64,000 bases of DNA from Peterkaempfera podocarpi (GTDB lineage: Bacteria; Actinomycetota; Actinomycetes; Streptomycetales; Streptomycetaceae). The DNA lies in the NCBI RefSeq assembly GCF_042466665.1, contig NZ_CP162102.1:2108001-2172000 (forward strand), given 5' to 3'. The notes below the pieces were generated by a model, which saw only the letters and a list, made by a program, of their open reading frames with translations, searched no databases and had not been told where the DNA came from. The stretch's first letter is position 1, and the number at the start of each line of letters is the position of its first letter. The translations under genes were made by a program, and so were the position numbers. Positions 1-8,626 of the stretch are shown here, piece by piece.

Positions 1-1289
1 TCTCCTGGGTGCTGAACGCCTACGCCATCGTCTTCGCGGCACTGCTGGTCCCCGCCGGACGCCTCGCCGACCGGGCCGGACACCGCCGCGGCTTCCTGCT
101 GGGCCTCGGCGTCTTCACCGCCGCGTCCGCGCTGTGCGCCCTGGCCCCCGGCGTCGGCTGGCTGGTCGCAGCCCGGATCCTGCAGGCCGCCGGAGCCGCC
201 GCCCTGATGCCCACCTCGCTGGCGCTGCTGCTCGCCGCCACCCCCGCCGAGCGCCGGTCCCAGGCGGTCCGCGGCTGGGCCGCCATCGGCGGCATCGCGG
301 CCGGGCTCGGCCCCGTGCTGGGCGGTCTGCTGGTGGCGGCCGACTGGCGCTGGGTCTTCCTGGTCAACCTCCCGGTGGGGGCGGCCGCACTCGCGGTCGG
401 GGCCCGGCTGCTGCCCGACGTACGGCCGGACCAGCGCGGCCCGCTGCCCGACCTCGCCGGGGCGGCACTGCTCACCCTGGGCATCGGCGCCCTCGCCCTC
501 GGCCTGGTCAAGGCCCGCGACTGGGGCTGGAGCTCCGCCGGGGTGATCGGGACGCTGGCCGCCTCGGCGGTACTGGCCGGCTGCTTCCTGCTGCGCTCGG
601 CCCGCCATCCGGCCCCGGTGGTCGAGCTGCCGCTGCTGCGGATCCGGGCGTTCGCCGTCGCATCGGGGGCCTCGCTGCTCTTCTCCGTCGGCTTCGCCGC
701 AATGCTGCTCACCTCGGTGCTCTGGTGCCAGCAGGTGTGGGGCTACTCGGCGATGCGCACCGGCCTGGCCATCGCACCCGGACCGCTGCTGGTCCCCCCG
801 CTCACCCTGGCCACCGGACGGGTGGTGCACCGCTTCGGACCCGCTCGGGTCGCCGCGTTCGGCTGCCTGGTGTTCGGCATCGGGACGCTCTGGTGGGCGA
901 CGGCCCTGGAGACCCGGCCGAACTGGGCGGCAGGGCTCCTCCCCGGCATGCTGGTCACCGGCCTCGGTGTCGCACTGGCGCTGCCCACCCTGGTCGGCGC
1001 GGCCGCTACGGCCCTTCCCCCGCACCGCTTCGCGACCGGATCGGCCGTCACCACCATGGCCCGGCAGACCGGATCGGTCCTCGGGGTGGCGCTGATGGTC
1101 ACCCTGCTGGGCTCCCCCGCCACCGCGCAGGCCGCCCTGCACGCCTTCCGCCACGGCTGGACCGCCACCGCGGTCGCCGCCCTGCTGGGCGCAGCCGCCT
1201 GCCTGCTGCTGCCCCGTCCGGCGGTCGCGGCCCCGGCTGCGGCCGCCCGTACCGCACAGGACAGGCAGCAGGAGCCGCAGCGCGGCTGA
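1..1289 (+). CDS. DHA2-family MFS drug exporter, 5' truncated by window edge
   Basis: Membrane proton-drug antiporter of the EmrB/QacA (DHA2, 14-helix) type. The reading frame is open to the left edge; codons 3-8 read S-W just before a GTG at 9, so the true start and about 45 residues (helix 1) lie outside. Visible: the loop 2-3 signature GRLADRAGHRRG near residue 18, the helix-5 antiporter motif ending GPVLGGLL near residue 100, and about 12 further hydrophobic segments over 426 residues, ending in an Ala-rich tail. Substrate cannot be predicted. It is followed by a gene-free stretch, so it is probably the last gene of its transcript. Confidence 0.9.
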   Translation, partial: SWVLNAYAIVFAALLVPAGRLADRAGHRRGFLLGLGVFTAASALCALAPGVGWLVAARILQAAGAAALMPTSLALLLAATPAERRSQAVRGWAAIGGIAAGLGPVLGGLLVAADWRWVFLVNLPVGAAALAVGARLLPDVRPDQRGPLPDLAGAALLTLGIGALALGLVKARDWGWSSAGVIGTLAASAVLAGCFLLRSARHPAPVVELPLLRIRAFAVASGASLLFSVGFAAMLLTSVLWCQQVWGYSAMRTGLAIAPGPLLVPPLTLATGRVVHRFGPARVAAFGCLVFGIGTLWWATALETRPNWAAGLLPGMLVTGLGVALALPTLVGAAATALPPHRFATGSAVTTMARQTGSVLGVALMVTLLGSPATAQAALHAFRHGWTATAVAALLGAAACLLLPRPAVAAPAAAARTAQDRQQEPQRG

Positions 1290-1746
1290 GCCGCGTCCTT
1301 CCGCTCCCTCTTTGGCAAGGCACCGCCCAGACATGGCTCCGGGCTCCGCGCCCCGGGCTCCGCGGCAGGGCGGCACAGCGCCGAGGACGACTCGATCGCG
1401 CGGTACCCGCCCTGCCCGGCCCGGGGCGCATCGGCCGGTGTGGATGCCGGCTTCGACGGCCAGGCCGGTGCACCCGCTCCGGCGGGCCTGGTCCGCCGAT
1501 GTCTCGGGAGCCTGCACCGAGGTGCGGTACTGCCCGGGCGACCCGGTGCAGCGGGACCCTCGACGGTGCTCTCCGCGGTCGACACGGCGGCCGGCGCCAT
1601 CGTGGTCCCCGACTGCTGTCCGCTCTCCCCTGCCGGCATGGCACAACGGCGGACATGGCACAACGGCAGGCACCAGCGGCAGGCCGCCGCCGGTGCCTGC
1701 ACGGGCCGCCCCGGAAGAGGCGCAGCAGCCCGGGTGTTGCAGGGGC
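1290..1746. other. Intergenic stretch with a 14-bp direct repeat
   Basis: No convincing gene; open frames here have no ribosome site or family-like sequence. It contains two exact copies of CATGGCACAACGGC at 1637-1650 and 1654-1667 (17-bp period), possibly a regulatory repeat upstream of the monooxygenase gene. Confidence 0.4.
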
Positions 1747-2904
1747 GTGACTGCTTCCGCCGAAGAGGTCCGGCCCGCCATCGCCGCACCCGCCCCCGTG
1801 TCCACCGCCCCCGCGTCCAGGGCCGATGTGGTCGTCGTCGGAGCGGGCCAGGCGGGGCTGTCGGCGGCGTACCACCTGCGGCGGCGTGGGTTCGCCCCGT
1901 ACAGCGGCTTTGTGGTGCTGGACGCCGACGAGGCCCCGGGAGGGGCCTGGGGCCACCGCTCCCCCAGCCTGACCATGGCGTCCGTGCACGGCTTCCACGA
2001 CCTGCCGGGCATGCCGCTGCCGGCCGCCGACCCGAGGCGGCCGGCCCGTGACGCGGTGCCTGAGTACTTCGCGGCCTATGAGCGGGCCCACACCCTCCCG
2101 GTGCTGCGCCCGGTACGGGTAAGGGCCGTGCGGCCGGGTCCGGCGGGGCTGCTGCTGGTGGAGACGGACGCAGGCGACTGGTCCGCCCGGGCCCTGGTGA
2201 ACGCCACGGGCACCTGGACCAGGCCCTTCGTCCCGCACTACCCGGGGGCCGGCCTGTTCCGTGGGCGGCAGCTGCACTACGCGGAGTACACCGGGCCGGA
2301 GGAGTTCCGGGGGCAGCGGGTGGTGGTGGTCGGCGGCGGGGCGTCCGCGATCCAGGTGCTGTCGGAGACGGCGGCGGTCGCGGAGACCCTCTGGGTGACC
2401 CGCCGCCCTCCGGTCTTCCGCGACACCCCCTTCACCATGGAGGCGGGCCGCGCCGCGGTGGCCCGGGTCGAGCAGCGGGTCCGGGCCGGACTCCCGGTGC
2501 AGAGCGTGGTGAGCGTGACCGGGCTGACCGACAGCCCGGCGGTGCTGCGCGCCCGGGAGCTGGGGGCGCTGAACCGGCTGCCCATGTTCGACCGGCTCAC
2601 CGCAACCGGTGTCGCCTGGGACGACGGCCGCAGCATCGCGGTCGACGCGGTCGTCTGGGCCACCGGGTTCCGTCCCGAGGTCGGCCATCTGGCGCCGCTG
2701 GGGCTGCGCGAGCCCGGCGGCGGCATCCGGGTCGACGGCACCCGTGCCATCGCCGACCCCCGCATCCAGCTGGTCGGCTACGGCCCCTCCGCCAGTACCG
2801 TCGGCGCCAACCGCGCCGGGCGCGAGGCCGCCGCCCGGGTCCATGCGCTGCTGCACGCCCAGGGCGCACCCGTCCCTGCGGGCGTGGACGCTCAGCGGTC
2901 GTAG
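1747..2904 (+). CDS. NAD(P)-binding flavoprotein, flavin-containing monooxygenase-like
   Basis: Likely FAD/NADPH-dependent oxidoreductase related to flavin-containing monooxygenases and TrkA/CzcO-type proteins. Residues 28-37 form an FAD Rossmann motif (VVVVGAGQAG). A second nucleotide motif, VVVVGGGASA, lies near residue 190 and should bind NADPH. ATGFRP near residue 300 matches the conserved ATG-x-x-P element of the family. Length about 385 residues is typical for the short members. The start is uncertain: GTG 1747 is the longest sensible start but has no well-spaced ribosome site, and GTG 1798 also fits. It converges on the paaE end, with 12 bases of overlap between 2892 and 2904. Substrate unknown. 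Confidence 0.8.
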   Translation: MTASAEEVRPAIAAPAPVSTAPASRADVVVVGAGQAGLSAAYHLRRRGFAPYSGFVVLDADEAPGGAWGHRSPSLTMASVHGFHDLPGMPLPAADPRRPARDAVPEYFAAYERAHTLPVLRPVRVRAVRPGPAGLLLVETDAGDWSARALVNATGTWTRPFVPHYPGAGLFRGRQLHYAEYTGPEEFRGQRVVVVGGGASAIQVLSETAAVAETLWVTRRPPVFRDTPFTMEAGRAAVARVEQRVRAGLPVQSVVSVTGLTDSPAVLRARELGALNRLPMFDRLTATGVAWDDGRSIAVDAVVWATGFRPEVGHLAPLGLREPGGGIRVDGTRAIADPRIQLVGYGPSASTVGANRAGREAAARVHALLHAQGAPVPAGVDAQRS

Positions 2905-3992
2905 TCGACGACCACCCGGTCGGAGACCGGCAGCGACTGGCAGGTGAGCACATACCCGGCGTCGACCTCGGCCTGTTCCAGCGCGAAGTTCCGCCGCATC
3001 CGGACCTCGCCCTCGACCACCAGCGCCCGGCAGGTGCCGCAGACCCCGCCCTTGCAGGCGAACGGCAGGTCGGGGCGGGAGCGCTGGGCGCCGTCGAGGA
3101 GGCTGCGGTCCCGGGGCAGCCGCAGTTCGGTGGCGCGTCCGTCGAGCACCACCGTCACCTCGCTGACCGGCCCGGTCGGCGTGGCCTCGTCGTGGTGCAC
3201 GGGCTCGGGGGGCAGCTCGTCCTCGGCGTGGAAGAGCTCCTGGTGGACACGGTCCGGCTGCACACCGCGCGCGGCGATCACCGCCCGGGCGCCGGTCACC
3301 ATCTCGTGCGGACCGCAGAGCCACCAGTGGTCGACCGAGGCGGTGTCGACCAGGGCGTCCAGCAGGGCGGCGAGCCGCTCCGGGTCGAGCCGGCCGGTGA
3401 GCAGCTCCGCGTCGCGGGCCTCCCGGGAGAGCACATGGACCAGCTGGAAACGGCCCGGGAACCGGTCCTTGAGGTCGGCGAGCTCGTCGGTGAACATCAC
3501 CGTGTCGGTGCGGCGGTTGCCGTACAGCAGGGTGACCTGCGAGCGGTCGTCCCAGTCGAGCAGTGAGCCGGCGATGGAGAGCATGGGGGTGATCCCGGAG
3601 CCTGCGGCGAGCAGCACATGGGTGCCGGGCCGGTCCGGTTCCGGGGTGAAGGCGCCGCTGGGCGGCAGCACCTCGACGGTGTCGCCCGGCCGGGCCCGGT
3701 GCACCAGCCAGCCGGAGAACAGCCCGCCGGGCACCTCGCGCACCGCGATCCGCAGCGGTCCGCCGGCCGGGGAGCAGATCGAGTACGAGCGCCGCTCGTC
3801 GCGGCCGTCGACGATGCGCCGCAGGGTGAGGGCCTGGCCGGGGCGGAAGGCGTAGTCGGCGGCCAGCTCCTCGGGGACGTCCAGGGTGACCGCCACCGCG
3901 TCCTCGCACAGCCGGTCCAGGCCGGCGATGCGCAGCGGATGGAAGGCGGGGCGCGGGCGCAGCGGCCGGGTGGTGGCGGCGGGGGCGGCCAT
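2892..3992 (-). CDS. paaE: Phenylacetyl-CoA 1,2-epoxidase reductase subunit PaaE
   Basis: Reductase of the aerobic phenylacetate pathway; it passes electrons from NADPH to the di-iron PaaA in the PaaABC(D)E epoxidase. About 366 residues. The N-terminal ferredoxin-reductase part carries the FAD motif RRSYS near residue 73 and the NAD(P)-binding GSGITP. The C-terminal plant-type 2Fe-2S domain shows CKGGVCGTC plus a distal Cys. ATG at 3992-3990 overlaps the paaD stop by one base (TGATG), so it is translationally coupled and the last gene of the paaABCDE operon. A DHWWLCGPHEM segment matches the end of the reductase domain. Confidence 0.95.
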   Translation of the reverse strand: MAAPAATTRPLRPRPAFHPLRIAGLDRLCEDAVAVTLDVPEELAADYAFRPGQALTLRRIVDGRDERRSYSICSPAGGPLRIAVREVPGGLFSGWLVHRARPGDTVEVLPPSGAFTPEPDRPGTHVLLAAGSGITPMLSIAGSLLDWDDRSQVTLLYGNRRTDTVMFTDELADLKDRFPGRFQLVHVLSREARDAELLTGRLDPERLAALLDALVDTASVDHWWLCGPHEMVTGARAVIAARGVQPDRVHQELFHAEDELPPEPVHHDEATPTGPVSEVTVVLDGRATELRLPRDRSLLDGAQRSRPDLPFACKGGVCGTCRALVVEGEVRMRRNFALEQAEVDAGYVLTCQSLPVSDRVVVDYDR

Positions 3993-4510
3993 CAGATCTC
4001 CTTGACGTACTCGAACGGCTCCAGGCAGCCGCGGCAGCGCCACAGTGCCTTGCAGGAGGTGGAGCCGAAGCGGGACAGCTCCTGGGTGTCGGCGGAGCCG
4101 CACTGCGGGCAGCGGACCGCCGGGCGGGTCGGTGCGAGGACCAGCGGCACCGGGCCGGTGCGGGGGCCGACGGGCCCCGGTGGGGCGATACCGGCGGCCG
4201 CGAGCCGCCGGCGCCCGCGTTCGGTGATCCGGTCGGTGCTCCAGGGCGGGTCGAGCCGGGTGCGTACCCGGACATCGCCGAAACCGGCCGCGTGCAGGGC
4301 GGTGTCCAGGTCGGCGGCCATCTCGGCCATCGCGGGACAGCCGGAGTAGGTGGGGGTGATCCAGGCGGTGACGGCGCCGGACGCCTCGATGTCGACGCCG
4401 CACAGCACACCCAGGTCGGCGAGGGTGAGCATGGGCAGTTCCGGATCGCACACGGCCTCGGCGGCGGCCCGCGCGCGGGCCAGGTCGGCCGGGCCCGCCC
4501 CGGGGGTCAC
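3992..4510 (-). CDS. paaD: Phenylacetyl-CoA epoxidase assembly subunit PaaD
   Basis: Accessory protein of the PaaABCDE complex thought to help metal-centre maturation. About 172 residues. The N-terminal MIP18/DUF59 fold has DPELPMLTLADLG and a TPTYSGCPAM segment (the conserved Cys). The C-terminal zinc ribbon has CPQCGS and a later C-x-x-C near residues 140-165. Start GTG at 4510 gives a 4-base GTGA overlap with the paaC stop, which supports this start and coupling. Confidence 0.93.
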   Translation of the reverse strand: MTPGAGPADLARARAAAEAVCDPELPMLTLADLGVLCGVDIEASGAVTAWITPTYSGCPAMAEMAADLDTALHAAGFGDVRVRTRLDPPWSTDRITERGRRRLAAAGIAPPGPVGPRTGPVPLVLAPTRPAVRCPQCGSADTQELSRFGSTSCKALWRCRGCLEPFEYVKEI

Positions 4511-5397
4511 CAGACCGCTCCGGGGTGGGCGCGGGCCACGCACTGCAGCTCGGCGAGGAGCAGGCCCATGGCCTCGGTGTGGACGCCGTCCCGCCCGGCC
4601 CGCCCGCCGACGGCCGCCGCGGCGGGGGCCTGCGGCCGGTCCAGCCCGGCGGCGGCCAGCACCTCGGCGAGCACCTGCTCGACCTCGGGGCGCAGCTCGG
4701 CCGGGTCGACGGCGGCGCCGGACGCGGCGAGCCGCAGTTCCACGGGGTGCGGGGTGAGCAGCTCCGCCAGGTGGGGCCAGAGGGTGTCCAGGGCGTCCTG
4801 CATCCTCCGGTGGGAGAGCTCGGTGCCGTCGCCCAGCCTGACCGTCCAGGCGGCGGCGTACTCGCGGTGGTACGCCACCTCCTTGGCGCCCTTGGCGGCG
4901 ACCGCGGCCAGCACGGGGTCGGCGGAGGCGGCAAGGCGCTGGAGGAGGGCGAGCCGGACGCAGGAGAAGAGCAGCAGCCGGGCGACGCAGTGCGCAAAGT
5001 CCCCGTTGGCGAGCTCCACCAGGTGGACGCTGCGGAACTGGTGCTCGTCGCGGAGGTACGCCAGATCGTCCTCGGTGCGCCCGGTGCCGTCGGCCTGCCC
5101 GGCCCGGGTGAGCAGCAGCCGGGCCTGTCCGAGCAGGTCCAGGCCGATGTTGGCGAGCGCCACCTCGTCCTCGAGCTCGGGCGCGCGGGTGCACCACTCG
5201 GTGAGCCGCTGGGCCAGCACCAGGGCGTCGTCGCCCAGCATCAGGCAGTACGCACCCAGGTCGGCGCCGTCCACCCCGGTGGGCAGGGTGGTGTCCACAC
5301 CGCTGAGCGGGTCGGTGAATCCGGTGCCGTAGGCCCAGCGGGCCTCGCCCTCGGGGGACGCCTCGGCGAGGGACAGGTAGACGTGGTCGTCGCTCAC
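4507..5397 (-). CDS. paaC: Phenylacetyl-CoA epoxidase structural subunit PaaC
   Basis: Ferritin-like structural partner of PaaA; 296 residues, mostly helical. Segments LANIGLDLLGQARLLL and FAHCVARLLLFS are typical of PaaC. GTG start at 5397 has an AAGGAG ribosome site about 7 bases upstream. It is separated from paaB by 26 bases and overlaps paaD by 4. In the complex PaaA and PaaC form the catalytic core; PaaC has lost most iron ligands. Confidence 0.95.
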   Translation of the reverse strand: MSDDHVYLSLAEASPEGEARWAYGTGFTDPLSGVDTTLPTGVDGADLGAYCLMLGDDALVLAQRLTEWCTRAPELEDEVALANIGLDLLGQARLLLTRAGQADGTGRTEDDLAYLRDEHQFRSVHLVELANGDFAHCVARLLLFSCVRLALLQRLAASADPVLAAVAAKGAKEVAYHREYAAAWTVRLGDGTELSHRRMQDALDTLWPHLAELLTPHPVELRLAASGAAVDPAELRPEVEQVLAEVLAAAGLDRPQAPAAAAVGGRAGRDGVHTEAMGLLLAELQCVARAHPGAVW

Positions 5398-5423
5398 GCG
5401 CCGCTCCTTCTTCCGGGGTGTGG

Positions 5424-5726
5424 CTAGATGTGGGGGACGTCCGCGGGGATGTCGTAGAAGGTGGGGTGGCGGTAGACCTTGTCGCCGGCGGGGGCGAAGA
5501 AGGGGTCCTTCTCGTCCGGGGTGGAGGCGGTGATGGCGTCCGAGCGGACCACCCAGATGGAGACGCCCTCGTTGCGGCGGGTGTAGAGGTCACGGGCGTT
5601 GAGCAGGGCCATCCGCTCGTCGGCGGCGTGCAGCGAGCCGACGTGGACATGGTTGAGGCCCCGCTTGCTGCGGACGAAGACCTCGTACAGCGGCCACTGT
5701 GCCCGGGGGGCGGTGGTGTCGCTCAT
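5424..5726 (-). CDS. paaB: Phenylacetyl-CoA epoxidase subunit PaaB
   Basis: Small (100-residue) bridging subunit of the PaaABC epoxidase. It begins with the family signature W-P-L-Y-E-V-F-V-R and has GLNHVHVGSLHA followed by ALLNARDLYTRR. ATG 5726-5724 forms a 4-base ATGA overlap with the paaA stop, showing tight coupling. Confidence 0.95.
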   Translation of the reverse strand: MSDTTAPRAQWPLYEVFVRSKRGLNHVHVGSLHAADERMALLNARDLYTRRNEGVSIWVVRSDAITASTPDEKDPFFAPAGDKVYRHPTFYDIPADVPHI

Positions 5727-6730
5727 GCTGCTCCTCCTGCGGACGGGGTGGTGCGGGCTCGGGAGGCCTGCTTGGCGGCGTGGGCGGCGGCTGCCTCGCG
5801 CACCCAGGCGCCCTCCTGGTGGGCGCTGCGGCGGCGGTCGATGCGCTCGGCGTTGCAGGGGCCCTGGCCGCGGATGACCCGGCCGAGCTCCTCCCAGTCG
5901 GGCTCGCCGAAGTCGTGGTGGCCGCGCTCCTCGTTCCACTCCAGGTCGGGATCGGGCAGGGTGACGCCCAGCCGTTCGGCCTGAGGGACCGTCATGTCGA
6001 CGAAGCGCTGGCGCAGTTCGTCATTGGTGTGGCGCTTGATCCGCCAGGCCATGGACTGCGCGGTGTTGGGCGAGTCGGCGTCCGGCGGGCCGAACATCAT
6101 CAGCGACGGCCACCACCAGCGGTCGACGGCGTCCTGCAGCATCCGGCGCTGCGACTCGGTGCCCCGGGAGAGGGTCATCAGCAGTTCGTAGCCCTGCCGC
6201 TGGTGGAAGGACTCCTCCTTGCAGATGCGCACCATCGCGCGGGCGTAGGGGCCGTAGGAGCAGCGGCAGAGCGGCACCTGGTTGCAGATGGCCGCGCCGT
6301 CCACCAGCCAGCCGATCACCCCGACGTCGGCGAAGGTCAGGGTGGGGTAGTTGAAGATCGAGGAGTACTTCTGGCGGCCGCTGATCAGCTTCTCGGTGAG
6401 CTCTGCGCGGTCGACGCCCAGGGTCTCCGCGGCGGAGTAGAGGTAGAGGCCGTGCCCGGCCTCGTCCTGCACCTTGGCCAGCAGGATCGCCTTGCGGCGC
6501 AGGGAGGGGGCGCGGGTAAGCCAGTTGCCCTCCGGCTGCATGCCGATGATCTCCGAGTGGGCGTGCTGGGCGATCTGCCGGATCAGCGTCGCCCGGTAGC
6601 CGTCCGGCATCCAGTCCCTCGGCTCGATCCGCTGCTCGGACTCGACGACCTGCTCGAAACGGTGCTGCAGCGCATCGGCTCCGGGTGCTGCGGCGGTCGC
6701 CGCGGCGGCTGCTGTACCGGTGCTGGACAT
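5723..6730 (-). CDS. paaA: Phenylacetyl-CoA 1,2-epoxidase catalytic subunit PaaA
   Basis: Di-iron monooxygenase that forms the ring 1,2-epoxide of phenylacetyl-CoA, the first ring-attacking step of aerobic phenylacetate degradation. 335 residues. Iron-ligand motifs are visible: KVQDEAGHG (E-x-x-H) and CKEESFHQRQG (E-x-x-x-H). ATG 6730 was chosen because the conserved body (FEQVVESEQRIEPRDWMP) starts about 25 residues later. An in-frame extension upstream lacks similarity and would cross the operator. First gene of paaABCDE; no paaK ligase or paaGHJZ genes are seen here, so the lower pathway must be elsewhere. Confidence 0.96.
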   Translation of the reverse strand: MSSTGTAAAAATAAAPGADALQHRFEQVVESEQRIEPRDWMPDGYRATLIRQIAQHAHSEIIGMQPEGNWLTRAPSLRRKAILLAKVQDEAGHGLYLYSAAETLGVDRAELTEKLISGRQKYSSIFNYPTLTFADVGVIGWLVDGAAICNQVPLCRCSYGPYARAMVRICKEESFHQRQGYELLMTLSRGTESQRRMLQDAVDRWWWPSLMMFGPPDADSPNTAQSMAWRIKRHTNDELRQRFVDMTVPQAERLGVTLPDPDLEWNEERGHHDFGEPDWEELGRVIRGQGPCNAERIDRRRSAHQEGAWVREAAAAHAAKQASRARTTPSAGGAA

Positions 6731-6748
6731 CGACCCCACCTCCCTACT

Positions 6749-6760
6749 GACCGTTCGGTC
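6749..6760. promoter_or_regulatory. Putative TetR-type (PaaR-like) operator upstream of paaA
   Basis: GACCGTTCGGTC: 5-base inverted arms around TT, 19 bases upstream of the paaA start. ACCG..CGGT half-sites are usual for TetR-family regulators of phenylacetate genes; assignment to a PaaR is inference. No dedicated paa regulator gene lies in the window. Confidence 0.5.
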
Positions 6761-6861
6761 GGCTCCCAGTCTCGCGGGTGACCGACGCCTCTGGCAAGAG
6801 CGATCAGGCCGGACGGGTCGGAGAACCCCGACACCCCGCGGCGCGCCGGCGCCGGCGAATA

Positions 6862-6893
6862 ACGGGTGACAGATATTGAAATCTGTCACCCGT
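6862..6893. promoter_or_regulatory. Large palindromic operator in the paaA / aldo-keto reductase divergent region
   Basis: Perfect 13-base inverted arms (6862-6874 and 6881-6893, core GTGACAGAT / ATCTGTCAC) around a 6-base spacer. It overlaps the -35 box of the promoter read at 6876-6904, an ideal place for repression. The best candidate ligand is the TetR protein encoded just downstream (7960-8544). Confidence 0.65.
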
Positions 6894-6904
6894 CATGCGA
6901 TGCT
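6876..6904 (+). promoter_or_regulatory. Predicted promoter of the aldo/keto reductase-TetR transcript
   Basis: TTGAAA (6876-6881), 17-base spacer, GATGCT (6899-6904), 30 bases before the TTG start of the reductase gene. Good -35, weak -10; read by eye. Confidence 0.4.
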
Positions 6905-6933
6905 CGTTCTGTCACCACCCCTGAGGAGTCACT

Positions 6934-7945
6934 TTGATCACCCGCCCCCTCGGCACCACCGGCCCCGCCGTCTCCGCCATCGGACTCGGCTGCATGGGCA
7001 TGTCCGACCTCTACGGCCCCGCGGACGAGACGGAGTCCATCGCCACCGTCCACGCCGCCCTCGACGCCGGCGTCACCCTGCTGGACACCGGCGACTTCTA
7101 CGGCATGGGCCACAACGAGATGCTGATTCGCGAGGCGCTTCGCGGCCGCGACCGCGACCAGGTCGCCATCAGCGTGAAGTTCGGCGCCCTGCGCGGCCCG
7201 GACGGCAGCTGGCTGGGCAACGACGCCCGTCCGGCGTCGGTGAAGACCTTCCTGGCCTACACACTGCGCCGGCTGGGCACCGACCATGTCGACATCTACC
7301 GTCCCGCCCGGCTCGACCCCGCCGTGCCGGTCGAGGAGACGGTCGGCGCCATCGCCGAGCTGGTCCAGGCCGGCTACGTCCGTCACCTGGGCCTGTCCGA
7401 GGTGAGCGCCGCCACCCTGCGCCGCGCCCACGCCGTACATCCCGTCTCCGACCTGCAGATCGAGTACTCGCTGCTCTCCCGCTCCATCGAGACCGAGATC
7501 CTGCCCACCGCCCGTGAACTGGGGGGGCGTCACCGCCTACGGAGTGCTCTCCCGCGGCCTGCTGAGCGGCCGCTGGAGCAAGGACCGCGAGACCGCCCCC
7601 GGGGACTTCCGCGCCATGAGCCCCCGCTTCAGCGGCGACAACCTGGCCCACAACCTCACCCTGGTGGACGCCCTGCGCGCGGTCGCCGAGGAGCGGCAGG
7701 CCACCGTCGCCCAGACGGCCATCGCCTGGGTCCTCTCCCGCGGCGAGGACATCGTCCCGCTGGTCGGCGCCCGCCGCCGGGACCGGCTTGCCGAGGCGCT
7801 CGGGGCGCTCGACCTGCGGCTCTCCGACCGCGACCTGGCCCGGATCGAGGAGGCGGTGCCCGCCGGGGCCGCCGCCGGCGACCGGTACGCTGCCCAGCAG
7901 ATGGCCCATCTGGACAGCGAGTCCGGACCCCACCGCGACCACTGA
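6934..7945 (+). pseudogene. Aldo/keto reductase, frameshifted in a G run
   Basis: NADPH-dependent TIM-barrel reductase of the YajO/AKR type, about 336 residues when both frames are joined. TTG start with GAGGAG site 5-6 bases upstream. The first frame (to about 7520) carries the N-terminal GLGCMGMS, the catalytic D and Y in DTGDFYG and K in SVKFG. The second (from about 7520 to 7945) continues GVTAYGVLSRGLLSGRW and the cofactor segment VPLVGARR. The break falls in a 7-G run (7521-7527), so a one-base indel is likely, real or from sequencing. The usual catalytic His is replaced (IYRPARLDP), as in a known actinobacterial subgroup. Fourteen bases separate it from the TetR gene, suggesting one transcript. 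Confidence 0.85.
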
Positions 7946-7959
7946 GGACGGCCCCACCC

Positions 7960-8544
7960 GTGACGGAGAGTGCACTGACCCCCGAGCGGATCCTCCGGGC
8001 GACCGAGGACGTGCTGCGGCGGTACGGCCCGGCCAAGGCCACCGTCGTGGATGTCGCCCGGACGCTCGGGGTCAGTCACGGCAGCGTCTACCGCCACTTC
8101 TCCAGCAAGGCCGCGCTGCGCGAGGCCGTCACCGAGCGGTGGCTGGACCGGGCCCATACCTCGCTGGCGGGCATCGCCGCCGATGCCGGTCCGGCGGACG
8201 AACGGCTGCACCGCTGGCTGAGGACGCTCTTTGAGGCCAAGCAGCACAAGGCGCTGGACGACCCCGAGCTGTTCGCCACCTACACCACGCTGATCGGCCA
8301 GACCAGCGAGGTGGTGGAGCGGCATCTGGAGACCCTGGTCGAGCAGCTGACCGCGATCATCGCCGACGGTGTGGCCCAGGGCATCTTCGCCGCCGACGAT
8401 CCGGCCACCGCCGCCCGGGCCTTCTTCCAGGCCACCTCCCGTTTCCACGATCCATGCCATGCCGCCCAGTGGTCCGGGCCGCGGATCGAGGAGGACTTGG
8501 AGGCGGTGTGGACGCTGCTCCGCAATGGACTGGCCACCCGCTGA
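7960..8544 (+). CDS. TetR/AcrR-family transcriptional regulator
   Basis: 194 residues. The N-terminal helix-turn-helix shows ATVVDVARTLGVSHGSVYRHFSSKAALREAV, read here as TVVDVARTLGVS followed by VYRHFSSKAAL, at residues 25-55. The C-terminal ligand domain is of the TetR_C type with FFQATSRFHDPCHA. GTG start follows the reductase stop by 14 bases. It probably represses the transcript it lies in through the palindrome at 6862-6893 and may sense the reductase substrate; the ligand is unknown. Confidence 0.88.
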   Translation: MTESALTPERILRATEDVLRRYGPAKATVVDVARTLGVSHGSVYRHFSSKAALREAVTERWLDRAHTSLAGIAADAGPADERLHRWLRTLFEAKQHKALDDPELFATYTTLIGQTSEVVERHLETLVEQLTAIIADGVAQGIFAADDPATAARAFFQATSRFHDPCHAAQWSGPRIEEDLEAVWTLLRNGLATR

Positions 8545-8626
8545 GCAGCGGCGGAGCCGTTCGGCACGGCGTACCGGCCCGGCGGCGCCCGGCCCCCGCG
8601 CACGGCACGGACCGCTCGGAACGGCC

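Noticed and set aside
1099..4410. Very long minus-strand open frame (1103 codons)
   Set aside because: Arg/Pro-rich shadow of the paa genes and the monooxygenase; in high-GC DNA such frames are expected.
7521..7527. Programmed frameshift in the aldo/keto reductase
   Set aside because: No stimulatory structure or known precedent in the family; three other genes show similar indels in or near runs, so an error is simpler.
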